From: Erythrobacter ramosus | GTDB lineage: Bacteria; Pseudomonadota; Alphaproteobacteria; Sphingomonadales; Sphingomonadaceae | Assembly: GCF_009828055.1 (NCBI RefSeq) | Contig: NZ_WTYB01000002.1 | Span: 620,001 to 684,000 of the forward strand | Direction: 5' to 3' | DNA: 64,000 nucleotides | Part shown: one piece after another, positions 26,413 to 35,632 of the stretch | How positions within the stretch are numbered: position 1 is the first letter of the stretch | Layout of the letters: every line of letters begins with the position of its first letter | Program-made: the position numbers and the translations under genes | Notes under the pieces: generated by a model | Databases searched by the model: none | Told to the model about the DNA's origin: nothing | What the model saw: the letters and a program-made list of their open reading frames with translations, nothing else

Positions 26413-27267
26413 ATGACCCAGACCGGACCGGAAGCATTGAAGGGCGAGGATTGGGCAGGAGAGATGGGCGAACGCTGGCTCGCCAGCCTCGACCGGTTCG
26501 AGAGCATGATCGCGCCCATCGGCACAGCACTGCTGGAGCGGGCAGGGTATCAGCCGGGCGAGCGTGTGCTGGATCTCGGCTGCGGCGGCGGGGCGACGAC
26601 GCTGGCGATTGCCGAGGCCGTGGGGCCGGGAGGCGCAGCGCTCGGTCTCGATGTCGCACCGATGCTGATCGCGCGGGCAAAGGAACGCGCTGCTGCTGCG
26701 GGAAGCGCCGCGCGGTTCGTGTGTTCGGATGCGGCCACAGCGCAGTTGGACGAGCCGCCGTTCGACCGCTTGTTCTCGCGCTTCGGCTCGATGTTCTTCG
26801 AGGCCCCGGTGCCCGCCTTCACCAATCTGCGGACCCTGCTGAAGCCCGGTGCGCGGATCGACCTCGCGGTCTGGGCGCACCCGCGCGACAATCTGTGGAT
26901 GATGGAGGTGATGGGGGTCGTCCGCCAGCACGTCGAAATCCCGCCCGCCGTGCCGCGTGCTCCGGGGCCCTTCGCCTTCGAGGACCTCGGCTATCTTGAG
27001 GAAGTGCTCACCGGCGCAGGCTTCTCGGGCATGGACGTCGCCACCTATGCAGGACTGCAACCCGTGGGCGGGCCAGGCGCGACGCCTGACGAGGCGACCG
27101 ACTTTGTCCTCGCCTCGATGGCCGTCGGCCGGGTGTTGGCCGAAGAGGGCGCAGGCGTGCGCGATTCGGCGCGGGCTGATCTTGCCGCAATGTTCACGCG
27201 CCATCATCGCGCAGGTGAGGGCGTTATGCTGCCCTGCAAGGTCTGGCTGGTCACTGCACACGCCTAA
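26413..27267 (+). CDS. Class I SAM-dependent methyltransferase
   Basis: 284 residues. Motif I VLDLGCGGGATTLAIAEAVG (about 54-73), acidic post-I loop ALGLDVAPMLIARA, and a motif IV-like FDRLFSRFGSMFF identify a Rossmann SAM-methyltransferase of the UbiE/Methyltransf_11 type. The substrate is not apparent. It starts 20 bases after lpdA and may share its transcript. Confidence 0.88.
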   Translation: MTQTGPEALKGEDWAGEMGERWLASLDRFESMIAPIGTALLERAGYQPGERVLDLGCGGGATTLAIAEAVGPGGAALGLDVAPMLIARAKERAAAAGSAARFVCSDAATAQLDEPPFDRLFSRFGSMFFEAPVPAFTNLRTLLKPGARIDLAVWAHPRDNLWMMEVMGVVRQHVEIPPAVPRAPGPFAFEDLGYLEEVLTGAGFSGMDVATYAGLQPVGGPGATPDEATDFVLASMAVGRVLAEEGAGVRDSARADLAAMFTRHHRAGEGVMLPCKVWLVTAHA

Positions 27268-27367
27268 GCGCACTTATCGGACGTTTCCGCGCAATAACCT
27301 GTCGCGCTGAAGCGTGCATCAGCTGAGGCAACTTGCGTTAAATCCTAATCTATATCATTTCGGCGCA

Positions 27368-28534
27368 ATGACCCTCGCCGAGCCCGACCTTGCCCAGCGC
27401 CTAGCCGCCGCAGACCGTGCCTTGGCGTCGGGTAGCCTCGTGCAGGCTCGCAACATTCTGGAAGAAGCCGCGCGGTTCGATCCGCCGGTGATGCCGTTCT
27501 GGCAGCGCCTCGCCACAGTGCGGAAGATGGCCGGCGCGCCGCTCTTGGCAATCGAGGCGATCGACCGCGCGCTAGCGCTTTCCCCGCTCGATTTCGTTAA
27601 CCTGCTGATGCGGGCGCACCTGCTCGATTCTGCTGGCCATCCCGATGCGGGCGAAGCCTATGGCCGCGCGCTCGCACAACCTCGTCCCCATCCGCTCCCG
27701 CCGATGCTCGTGCAGACTATCATGCGCGCCGAAGCTTTGTGGGCCGAACATCAGCATTCCATGCAACGCCGGCTCGGCGCAGCGGTTGAGGCGAGCGGCG
27801 CCGATCTCACCCCAACCGAGCGCCGCCGGGCAGAACGCTTTGCTACCAACATCGCGCGGACCACGCGCACCTATCATTCCGAGGCAACTCATTTCGCTTA
27901 TCCCGGCCTGCGCGAAGCCGAATTCCACGACCGTGCGGGCTTCTCCTGGGCGGACGAACTCGAGAGCCTCACCGCCACGATCCGCGCCGAGATGGACCGG
28001 GTCGCCAATGCGCCGGACGCGAGCCTCGTGCCTTACGTCAAATACCACGACAGTGAGCCGCTGGCGCAGTGGCGCGAATTGAATCACAACCGCGATTGGA
28101 CCGCGATCCACCTGATCGAGCGCGGGACGAATGTCGCCGCCAACGCCGCCCATTGCCCCGAAACGATGGCGTTTCTGGCGCGAATGGATCAACCCGTTAT
28201 CCCGGGGTGCGGGGCCAATGCGATGTTCTCGCTGCTCGCCCCGCACACCCACATTCCGCCCCATGTCGGCGTCGCCAATTTCCGTCTTCTGTGCCACCTC
28301 CCGCTGATCGTGCCCAAGCGCTGCTGGTTCCGCGTTGGCGCGGAAACCCGCGATTTTGCCGAGGGACAGTCGTGGGTGTTCGACGACACCATCGAGCATG
28401 AGGCCAAAAACGAGACCGACCGCCTGCGCGTGATCCTCATCTTCGACCTGTGGCATCCGGACCTTTCGCCTGCGGAGCGTTCAGCGATTCAAGCGGCTGT
28501 TTCGGCGGCCGCGTTTCCGGTTGGGGCGTTGTAG
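27368..28534 (+). CDS. TPR plus aspartyl/asparaginyl beta-hydroxylase family protein
   Basis: 388 residues from the ATG at 27368 (a GTG 54 bases upstream is less likely). The N-terminal ~120 residues look like TPR-type helices (NILEEAARFDPP, AIEAIDRALALSPLD). The C-terminal part is the AspH dioxygenase fold: HTHIPPHVGVANFRLLCHLPL (iron His and 2-oxoglutarate region) and FDDTIEHEAKNETDRLRVILIFDLWHP (second iron His). It is a predicted Fe(II)/2-oxoglutarate hydroxylase whose protein or lipid target is unknown. Confidence 0.88.
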   Translation: MTLAEPDLAQRLAAADRALASGSLVQARNILEEAARFDPPVMPFWQRLATVRKMAGAPLLAIEAIDRALALSPLDFVNLLMRAHLLDSAGHPDAGEAYGRALAQPRPHPLPPMLVQTIMRAEALWAEHQHSMQRRLGAAVEASGADLTPTERRRAERFATNIARTTRTYHSEATHFAYPGLREAEFHDRAGFSWADELESLTATIRAEMDRVANAPDASLVPYVKYHDSEPLAQWRELNHNRDWTAIHLIERGTNVAANAAHCPETMAFLARMDQPVIPGCGANAMFSLLAPHTHIPPHVGVANFRLLCHLPLIVPKRCWFRVGAETRDFAEGQSWVFDDTIEHEAKNETDRLRVILIFDLWHPDLSPAERSAIQAAVSAAAFPVGAL

Positions 28535-28603
28535 TCCAAGGCTTCAAAGCATACGGACGCAAGGGGGTGCCTCCCCGCACCACAAAGTGATAATCATTCG
28601 GCC

Positions 28604-29098
28604 ATGCTGGACCTTCAGAGAATCACCGTCCTTTATTCAGAGGAACAGGACCGCATCTCGATCAATGCGGCAGTGCGAGACGGGGAAACCGCGCGAATCT
28701 GGCTCACCCAGCGGATGACCAATCGCCTGATCCCGGCTCTGATAAATGTCATCAAGCCCCGTCATGACGATCCTGTTTACGCCGACATCATCGCGGGCGT
28801 CTCACATCAGAAGGCGGTTGCCCGACAGGAGCCCTCAGCTCCGGTCACAGCGACCGAACCGGAACATGAATGGCTCGTTAGCAAGATTGATTTGCAAATG
28901 CCGCCCTCGGGCACAGTCGTGATTTTCTATAGCCCGACCGGCCAAAGTGCGCGAATCGGCTTCAATGGCGATTTGATGCGCCAGTGGTTGTCGATCCTTC
29001 AACGGGTCTATGTTGCCGCCGAATGGCGCGGGACAGATTGGCCGGATTGGATGGCTACGCCCGCGATCAAGCAGGGAAGCGACCGCGTCTTGCACTGA
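28604..29098 (+). CDS. Hypothetical protein, next to tRNA-Ser
   Basis: 164 residues that I do not recognise. Sequence begins MLDLQRITVLYSEEQDRISI, followed by WLTQRMTNRLIPAL; no signal peptide or transmembrane segment is evident. The GC content of the reading frame looks lower than in flanking genes. It ends 67 bases from the 3' end of tRNA-Ser, a position favoured by integrating elements, but I see no integrase or duplicated tRNA end. The coding call rests on an open frame of reasonable length with an ATG start. Confidence 0.65.
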   Translation: MLDLQRITVLYSEEQDRISINAAVRDGETARIWLTQRMTNRLIPALINVIKPRHDDPVYADIIAGVSHQKAVARQEPSAPVTATEPEHEWLVSKIDLQMPPSGTVVIFYSPTGQSARIGFNGDLMRQWLSILQRVYVAAEWRGTDWPDWMATPAIKQGSDRVLH

Positions 29099-29165
29099 TA
29101 GGCAGTCGCGGCGTTGTTCAGCCAATAGACCACAGATGCAAAGATTGACGAAATGCAGCGCAACT

Positions 29166-29255
29166 TGGCGGACAGGGTGGGATTCGAACCCACGGTAGGC
29201 TTGCACCTACGGCGGTTTTCAAGACCGCTGCCTTAAACCACTCGGCCACCTGTCC
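29166..29255 (-). tRNA. tRNA-Ser (anticodon UGA)
   Basis: On the minus strand, the acceptor stem GGACAGG (29249-29255) pairs with CCTGTCC (29170-29176); discriminator G and an encoded CCA follow (29166-29169). The anticodon loop TTGAAAA is closed by GCGGTC/CCGC, giving anticodon TGA (complement at 29219-29221), with a long variable arm and GTTCGAATC T-loop. The 90-base length and long variable arm fit serine tRNA. Confidence 0.97.
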
Positions 29256-29435
29256 TCTGTGCGAAGCGGCTAGCGCCGAAGAGCGCGATTGTCACCTGCC
29301 TTGTGGCCCATTTGTCCCATTAAGCGTGGCAGGTCGTCGCGATTGAAGACTGCTTTGCCGCCCAACGGGGGAGCAACCGCAACTTCGCCAATCAGGTTGT
29401 TGGGAATTCATCCAAGGTATGACATCCCTATAGTC

Positions 29436-30485
29436 ATGATTCCCCGGCTTCTCTCCGCCGCGGCGCTGACCCTTGCAGCGTTTGCGATTCTCGGCGCCCC
29501 GCCTGCGTCCGCCCCGGCGACCGCGCAGGTCAGTGCGGACGGGATTCCGTTCGATGCCTATCTCGAATTGCTAAAGGCCCGTGCGTTAGGCGAGGGTGTG
29601 CGGGAAGATACGGTGGCGCGAATGACGGCGGGGCTCACGCCCAATCCGACTGTCATCCGGCTCGATAACAACCAGCCCGGCAGCGCCACCACTCGCGGCT
29701 ATCCACCGATGTCGGGCTATGTCGCGACCCATGTTGATTCGGCACGGATCGGAGGCGGCCGTGCGGTTTACCGTCAGCACCGCGATCTGCTTGGCCGGAT
29801 CGAAGCGCAATATGGCGTGCCTGGGCCGATCATCGTCGCGATCTTCGGGCATGAAACCAGCTATGGTCAGGTCAAAGGCAACTTCGATTTGGCCCGAAGT
29901 CTCGCCACGCTGGCATGGGAAGGGCGGCGGCGTGAGCTGTTCGCGGGCGAGTTCATCGCGCTCATGAAGGTCGCCGACAAGGGCTATGACCGCTCGCAAC
30001 TGGTGGGCTCCTATGCCGGGGCCTTCGGCAACCCGCAGTTCCTCCCCAGCGTCTATCTGCGGCTGGCCACCGATGGCGACGGGGACGGACGCGCGGATAT
30101 CTTTTCGAACCGCGCCGATACCTTTGCCTCGATCGCCAACTATTTCCGCGACGCCGGATGGCGGCCCGGTCAACCCTGGGGTGTGCGTGCGTCGGTGCCG
30201 GCAGGTTTCGATGCCTCAGCTTATCGCACCCGGCTCGTCTCGCCGGTCTGCCCGCGCGTGCATGACCGCCTCAGCCGCTGGATGACGGTGGCCGAATGGC
30301 GCGCGCAAGGCGTGGTAGCGCAAGGTGGAATTGGCGATGATGTGATGACCGCATTCTTCCAGCCTGACGGCCCCGGAACGCCCGCATGGCTGCTGACCGG
30401 CAATTATCGTGCGATCCTCGAATATAACTGCTCAAGTTATTATGCCCTGAGCGTCGGATTGCTGGCTGACGAAATCGTGAACTGA
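29436..30485 (+). CDS. Periplasmic lytic murein transglycosylase (MltB/SLT_2 type)
   Basis: 349 residues from the ATG at 29436 with a signal peptide (MIPRLLSAAALTLAAFAILG...). The catalytic region shows IFGHETSYGQVKGNFD (Glu in HETSYG) and AGAFGNPQFLPSVYLRLATDGDGDG, the MltB-family pair. Cleaves peptidoglycan glycan strands to 1,6-anhydro ends. Not a clear lipoprotein, since no lipobox cysteine follows the signal. It precedes the D,D-carboxypeptidase gene by 52 bases, so both may act together in wall remodelling. Confidence 0.92.
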   Translation: MIPRLLSAAALTLAAFAILGAPPASAPATAQVSADGIPFDAYLELLKARALGEGVREDTVARMTAGLTPNPTVIRLDNNQPGSATTRGYPPMSGYVATHVDSARIGGGRAVYRQHRDLLGRIEAQYGVPGPIIVAIFGHETSYGQVKGNFDLARSLATLAWEGRRRELFAGEFIALMKVADKGYDRSQLVGSYAGAFGNPQFLPSVYLRLATDGDGDGRADIFSNRADTFASIANYFRDAGWRPGQPWGVRASVPAGFDASAYRTRLVSPVCPRVHDRLSRWMTVAEWRAQGVVAQGGIGDDVMTAFFQPDGPGTPAWLLTGNYRAILEYNCSSYYALSVGLLADEIVN

Positions 30486-30537
30486 CGCGCCCCGCACCTC
30501 GCCAAGCGGTGAGGGGACGGGTATAGGCGAGACGGTG

Positions 30538-31722
30538 ATGCCCCCGAAATCCTCGCGCTTGTCGCTGTCCCTGCTTGCCCTGTTTGCCGTCAGCTTTGCG
30601 CCGCCTTTGCGCGCGCTGGTGCCTGATCCCGGCCCTGTCACGCCTGCCGTTCCCACCGCTACCGAGGCGCCGGTGGCGCTGCTGGTCGATCTGGGCAGTG
30701 GGCAGGTGCTCCATGCGCGCAATCCCGATGCGCGGTTCATGCCGGCTTCCGTCACCAAGGTCATGACGCTGTATCTCGCATTCGAGCTCATCGCGGCCGG
30801 GCGGCTCGATCCGTCGCAAGTGTTCATGATGAGCCCGGTTGTGGCGAGTGAGTGGCGGCGCAAGGGTTCGACCATGTTCCTCGACCGGGGGGAGCGGGTG
30901 CGGGTGGATGATCTGCTGCTCGGCATCGCCAATGTCTCGGCCAATGACGGGGCGGCAGTGCTGGCTGAAGGGCAGGCGGGATCGGTGGCGGCGTGGACGA
31001 CTGAGATGAACCGCATCGCGCTGGGGCTGGGGATGACGGGGAGCTACTTTGCCAGTCCCAACGGCTGGCCGGATGAGGGGCGGACCTTCACCACCGCCAA
31101 TGATCTGGCCCGGCTAGCACGGGCGCTGATTACGCGGCACCCGGACAAGTTCGGCTATTACATCGGGCGCGCGGGCTTCGATTACAAAGGCATCGCACAG
31201 GTCAATCATGACCCCATGATCGGGCGCGTGCCGGGAGCGGACGGGATCAAGACCGGGTTCACCAACGAAGCTGGGTTCTCTTACCTAGGCACCGCGCGGC
31301 GCGATGGCCAGCGGCTGGTGCTGGTGCTCGCTGGGGTCGAGAACGGCCGGCTGCGGGCAAAGATTGCACGGTCCTATGTCGAGTGGGGCTTCTCCGCCTT
31401 CGAACGGCGCCAGCTGTTTGCGCCGGGCACCGTGGTCGGCACGGCGCGGGTGCAGGATGGCGATGCGCGCGGGGTCGGGCTGAAAGCTGCGGGGCCGGTG
31501 GCGGTCAACCTGCCGCGCGGGAGTGACGGCAAGCTTACCGCCACGATCCGCTACGAAGGCCCGCTGCGCGCGCCAGTCGCAGCCAATCAGGAAGTCGCCG
31601 TGATGGAGATCTCCGCGCCCGGCGTCGCACCGGCCCGCATCCCGCTTTACACTGCCGAGGCGGTGGGAACGGCTGGCCCGATCGACCGCGTGATCAACGC
31701 GATTGCAGCGGTGTTCTCATGA
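30538..31722 (+). CDS. D-alanyl-D-alanine carboxypeptidase (DacA/C-type PBP)
   Basis: 394 residues with an N-terminal signal sequence. Low-molecular-weight PBP motifs: Ser71-x-x-Lys74 in PASVTKVM, SxN at Ser134/Asn136 (NVSANDGA), and KTG in DGIKTGFTNEAG, followed by a C-terminal PBP5-like domain. It removes the terminal D-Ala of pentapeptides. First gene of the overlapping run that continues to 36605; its stop overlaps the tmk ATG (ATGA). A GTG one codon upstream is ignored. Confidence 0.94.
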   Translation: MPPKSSRLSLSLLALFAVSFAPPLRALVPDPGPVTPAVPTATEAPVALLVDLGSGQVLHARNPDARFMPASVTKVMTLYLAFELIAAGRLDPSQVFMMSPVVASEWRRKGSTMFLDRGERVRVDDLLLGIANVSANDGAAVLAEGQAGSVAAWTTEMNRIALGLGMTGSYFASPNGWPDEGRTFTTANDLARLARALITRHPDKFGYYIGRAGFDYKGIAQVNHDPMIGRVPGADGIKTGFTNEAGFSYLGTARRDGQRLVLVLAGVENGRLRAKIARSYVEWGFSAFERRQLFAPGTVVGTARVQDGDARGVGLKAAGPVAVNLPRGSDGKLTATIRYEGPLRAPVAANQEVAVMEISAPGVAPARIPLYTAEAVGTAGPIDRVINAIAAVFS

Positions 31723-32351
31723 GCCCTCCGCGCGGCCGGTTCATCGCTTTTGAGGGCGGGGAGGGGGCCGGGAAATCCACCCAAGCCCGCCTGCTGGCCG
31801 AAGCGTTGCGGGCGCGAGGCCTCACGGTCGTCGTCACCCGCGAACCGGGCGGGACACCGGGGGCCGAAGCGATCCGCAACCTGCTGCTGGCACCGCCGAG
31901 GGAAGGCTGGCCCGCTCAGGCGGAAGCCTTGTTGTTTGCCGCCGCCCGCGCGGATCATGTGGCGCACTTGATCCGCCCAGCGCTTATGCGGGGAGAGTGG
32001 GTCATCTGTGACCGCTTCGTCGATTCGAGCCGCGCTTATCAGGGCGGGGCGGGGGGCATAGGAGATGCGGCCATCACCGCGCTCCACGCCTTCGGCAGTG
32101 ACGGCTTGCGGCCTGACCGGGTCATCCTGCTCGAAGGTGATGAAGGCGCGTTGGCAGGCCGTATCGCTTCACGAGGAGAAGCCTCGGACGCGATTGAGGG
32201 CCGCTCGGCCGAATACCACCGCGCCGTCGCCGCAGCCTTCGGTGCGCTGGCCGAGGCGGACCCACACGGGTTTGTACGGATCGACGCAATCGGGGCGCCG
32301 CAAGACATCCACGCCCACATCCTTGCAGCAGTCGGCGACCTGCTCGAATGA
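31719..32351 (+). CDS. tmk: Thymidylate kinase
   Basis: Phosphorylates dTMP to dTDP. 210 residues: Walker A FEGGEGAGKSTQA, TREPGGTPGAEAIR, DRFVDSSRAYQGGAGG (lid/substrate region) are all present. It overlaps the stop of the D,D-carboxypeptidase and the start of holB by four bases on each side. Confidence 0.97.
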   Translation: MSPPRGRFIAFEGGEGAGKSTQARLLAEALRARGLTVVVTREPGGTPGAEAIRNLLLAPPREGWPAQAEALLFAAARADHVAHLIRPALMRGEWVICDRFVDSSRAYQGGAGGIGDAAITALHAFGSDGLRPDRVILLEGDEGALAGRIASRGEASDAIEGRSAEYHRAVAAAFGALAEADPHGFVRIDAIGAPQDIHAHILAAVGDLLE

Positions 32352-33304
32352 CCGACTGGCCCAATCATGCAGAGGCCTGGCGCCAGTGGCGCGACGCGCT
32401 CACGGGTGAGCGGATGCATCACGGCTGGCTGCTCGCGGGCAAAGCGGGCCTCGGCAAACGCGACTTCGCTATGGCCGCCGCACGCGAGTTGGTCGCGGAG
32501 ACGGGCGTGCCGCAGCCACAGGGCGAGCATCCCGACATCATCGCGCTCACCTACGGCCCCAAGGACGACAAGGGCGAGAAAGCCCAGGCCGAAGGGAAGC
32601 CCTTCGACCTCGCGCGCTCGATCCGCATCAAGCAGATCCGCGGGATGCAGCGCCGCCTGATCACGCGCCCGACGCTGGGAAGCCGCCGCGCGATCATCAT
32701 TGATCCGGCCGACGACATGGAGAAATCCGCCGCCAACGCGCTGCTGAAAAGCCTTGAGGAACCGCCCGTCGGCACTTTCTTCCTGCTCGTCACCCACCGC
32801 CCAGCGCGCCTGCTTCCAACGATCCGTTCCCGTTGCCGCACGTTGCGCTTCCCGGCGCTCACCGACAGCCAGCTGGCCACGTTGCTGGCAGACGGGGGCC
32901 TGCCGCCCGACCCGCAAGCCATTGCTGCCGCCGAAGGCTCCTTTGGCGCAGCTCTTCGCTTTGCCGAACAGAACCTCGCTCCGGTCGCCAAGGTCATCAC
33001 CGCGCTGCTGGCGCAGGGCGATAACGGCATCACCGGGCGCGGCGAACTGGCCCGCCTTATTGGGCCGCGCGCTGATCGCGAGCGGGTGCAGGCTGTGCTG
33101 GATCTGGCGCAGTCGCTGGTCGCCCGCGCCGCCCGCGCCTCGGACAACCCGCAGGCCCGCGCACGCTTGATCAACGCCCACACCGCCTTGGTCAGCCTTG
33201 CCGCCGAAGCGCCAACCGCCAATTTCGATTCGGGGATGCTGCCGTTCGAGATCGGCAGCTTGCTTGTGGCGGCTGCCCCCGCTAGCGAACCGGCCCATGG
33301 CTGA
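32348..33304 (+). CDS. holB: DNA polymerase III delta' subunit
   Basis: Clamp-loader subunit. 318 residues: AGKAGLGKRDFAMA is a degenerate Walker A (Arg replaces the usual Thr/Ser, as expected for a subunit that does not hydrolyse ATP), KSAANALLKSLEEPP, LPTIRSRCRTLRF carries the SRC arginine finger. Overlaps tmk (ATGA) and metG (eight bases). The tmk-holB pairing is common in bacteria. Confidence 0.93.
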   Translation: MTDWPNHAEAWRQWRDALTGERMHHGWLLAGKAGLGKRDFAMAAARELVAETGVPQPQGEHPDIIALTYGPKDDKGEKAQAEGKPFDLARSIRIKQIRGMQRRLITRPTLGSRRAIIIDPADDMEKSAANALLKSLEEPPVGTFFLLVTHRPARLLPTIRSRCRTLRFPALTDSQLATLLADGGLPPDPQAIAAAEGSFGAALRFAEQNLAPVAKVITALLAQGDNGITGRGELARLIGPRADRERVQAVLDLAQSLVARAARASDNPQARARLINAHTALVSLAAEAPTANFDSGMLPFEIGSLLVAAAPASEPAHG

Positions 33305-34856
33305 GACCCCGTTCTACATCACCACCGCGATCAGCTACCCCAACGGGCGGCCCCATATCGGCCACGCCTATGAGGCGATCGCCGCCGACGTGATCGCGCG
33401 TTTCCAGCGGCTCATGGGCCGCCGCGTCCGGTTCCAGACCGGCACGGACGAACATGGCCTAAAGATGGCTCGCAAGGCTGAGGAGCAAGGCCGCACCCCG
33501 GCTGATCTCGCTGACGAAATGTCGGGCTATTTCCGCAGCATGTGCGACGCTTTGAATGTGTCCTATGACCGTTTCATCCGCACGTCCGAGCCCGATCACC
33601 ACCGCGCCAGTCAAGCGATCTGGCAGGCGATGGAAGCATCGGGCGATCTCTACCTCGATCGTTACGAAGGCTGGTACTCGGTCCGCGACGAGGCCTATTA
33701 CGACGCCAGCGAACTGGTCGCAGGCGAGGGCGTGGAGAAGTTGTCCCCGCAAGGCACGCCCGTCGAGTGGACGGTCGAGGAAAGCTGGTTCTTCCGGCTT
33801 TCGAAGTATCAGGACCAACTGCTTGAATTGCTGAAGACCCCCGGCTTCCTGGAACCCGCGAGCCGCCGCAACGAGATGATCGCGTTTGTCGAGCAGGGCC
33901 TGCGCGATCTTTCGGTCAGCCGCACCTCGTTCGATTGGGGTGTGAAGGTGCCCGGCAGCGATGGCCATGTGATGTATGTGTGGGTCGACGCGCTAACCAA
34001 CTACCTGACCGGTCTCGGCTATCCCGATGACATGGGCGACATGTGGCCGGCCAGCCTGCACCTGATCGGCAAGGACATCGTGCGCTTCCACACGATCTAC
34101 TGGCCGGCCTTCCTGATGAGCGCCAATCTGCCGGTGCCGCAAAAGGTGTTCGGTCACGGCTTCCTTCTCAATCGCGGCCAGAAGGAATCGAAGTCGCTTG
34201 GTAATGTGACCGATCCGGTGGAACTGGCCGAGACCTTCGGTGTGGACGCCTTGCGCTACTTCCTGATGCGCGAAGTCGCCTTCGGGCAGGATGGCAGCTA
34301 TTCGCCCGAAGCCATTGTTCAGCGTGCCAATGGCGAGCTGGGGAACGCCTTTGGCAACCTGGCACAGCGGACCTTGGGCTTCATCGCCAAGAACCTTGAC
34401 GGCTACCTGCCCGCTATCCGGGGGCACACGGACGCGGACAACGCTCTGTTCGCCGCAGTGGACCGCGCGATCACTGTCGACATTCCGGAGGCTTTCGAGA
34501 GCCTTGCGCTCCAGCAAGCCGCCGAAGCATGGCTGCAAGCCGTGTTCGCCTGCAACGCCTATATCGACAGCGAGGCCCCCTGGACCCTGCGCAAGACCGA
34601 TCCCGAGCGAATGGAGACGGTGCTCGCCACGCTCTACATCTGCATTGCGCAGTTGGCGGTCGCGATCAGCCCGGTCATCCCGGCGAGCAGCGCCAAACTG
34701 TTGGATACGCTGGGCATTCCCGAAGACCTGCGCACAATCCAAGGCATCCGCAGCCACTGGTATTCGCCGCTGGCCGAAAATGATCACAGGATCATCGCGC
34801 CAGCCCCGCTGTTCCCGCGGCTCGAACTGCCCCTCGACGAGGCCGAGACTGCCTGA
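33297..34856 (+). CDS. metG: Methionyl-tRNA synthetase
   Basis: Charges tRNA-Met. 519 residues starting at MAETPFYITTAISYPNGRPHIGHAYEA: class I HIGH motif is exact, the second signature reads KESKS (GQKESKSLGN) instead of KMSKS, and the insert YEGWYSVRDEAYYDASEL lacks zinc-binding cysteines, so it is a zinc-free form. The C-terminal helical bundle is present but no EMAP-like domain follows. Its ATG lies within the end of holB (eight-base overlap); tatD starts on its last base. Confidence 0.96.
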   Translation: MAETPFYITTAISYPNGRPHIGHAYEAIAADVIARFQRLMGRRVRFQTGTDEHGLKMARKAEEQGRTPADLADEMSGYFRSMCDALNVSYDRFIRTSEPDHHRASQAIWQAMEASGDLYLDRYEGWYSVRDEAYYDASELVAGEGVEKLSPQGTPVEWTVEESWFFRLSKYQDQLLELLKTPGFLEPASRRNEMIAFVEQGLRDLSVSRTSFDWGVKVPGSDGHVMYVWVDALTNYLTGLGYPDDMGDMWPASLHLIGKDIVRFHTIYWPAFLMSANLPVPQKVFGHGFLLNRGQKESKSLGNVTDPVELAETFGVDALRYFLMREVAFGQDGSYSPEAIVQRANGELGNAFGNLAQRTLGFIAKNLDGYLPAIRGHTDADNALFAAVDRAITVDIPEAFESLALQQAAEAWLQAVFACNAYIDSEAPWTLRKTDPERMETVLATLYICIAQLAVAISPVIPASSAKLLDTLGIPEDLRTIQGIRSHWYSPLAENDHRIIAPAPLFPRLELPLDEAETA

Positions 34857-35632
34857 TGCTGGTCGATAGCCACTGCCACCTCGAATACAAAGGTTTGGTG
34901 GAGGAACAGACCGAGGTGCTGGCGCGCGCCCGGGCCGCAGGGGTCGGAGCCTTTCTCAACATCTCCACCCGCCAATCCGAATGGGATCAGGTGGTTGCCA
35001 CAGCCGCGCGCGAGCCGGACGTGTTCGCCAGCGTCGGCATCCACCCGCACGAGGCTGACGCGCATCAGGATTTGGGCCGCGCCGCGCTGCTGGAGGCGAC
35101 CCGCCATCCCAAAGTCATCGCCATCGGTGAAACGGGCCTCGACTACTATTACGACAAATCGGACAGAGACGCGCAGAAGTCCCTGTTCCGAATGCATATT
35201 GATGTCGCCCGCGAAACGCAGTTGCCGATCATCATCCACACCCGTGATGCCGAGGAAGATACCCATGCCATCCTCGCCGAGGAGATGGGGAAGGGGGCCT
35301 TCCCCGCCCTGATCCACTGCTTCACAGCGTCGGCCGATTTTGCGGAAAAGGTCTTGGCGCTTGGGTTGACGATCTCGCTCTCGGGAATCGTAACATTCAA
35401 GAATGCCAAGGACTTGCAGGCGGTCGCTGCGATCATTCCTGATGGCCGCCTGCTGGTCGAAACCGACAGCCCATTCCTCGCGCCGGTGCCGCATCGGGGC
35501 AGGGTGTGCGAACCGGCCTATGTCGCCGATACGGCGGCCTTCGTCGCAGGCCTTCGCGGAACGGATGTGGAACATCTGACAGCGCAGACCACCGCCAATT
35601 TCTTCAACCTTTTCAGCAAGGCGCGGCCGTGA
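34856..35632 (+). CDS. TatD-family metal-dependent DNase/hydrolase
   Basis: 258 residues. The TatD metal-binding motifs are clear: LVDSHCHLEY (HxH), GETGLDYYYD (Glu), PIIIHTRDAEED (His), HCFTAS, and VETDSPFLAP (Asp). Likely a 3'-5' exonuclease or quality-control hydrolase. Its ATG overlaps the metG stop by one base (TGATG), the classic metG-tatD arrangement. Confidence 0.94.
   Translation: MLVDSHCHLEYKGLVEEQTEVLARARAAGVGAFLNISTRQSEWDQVVATAAREPDVFASVGIHPHEADAHQDLGRAALLEATRHPKVIAIGETGLDYYYDKSDRDAQKSLFRMHIDVARETQLPIIIHTRDAEEDTHAILAEEMGKGAFPALIHCFTASADFAEKVLALGLTISLSGIVTFKNAKDLQAVAAIIPDGRLLVETDSPFLAPVPHRGRVCEPAYVADTAAFVAGLRGTDVEHLTAQTTANFFNLFSKARP

Noticed and set aside
24899..26680. Long open frame antisense to lpdA (593 codons)
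   Set aside because: Shadow of the lpdA reading frame; composition is unnatural and the plus-strand gene is certain.
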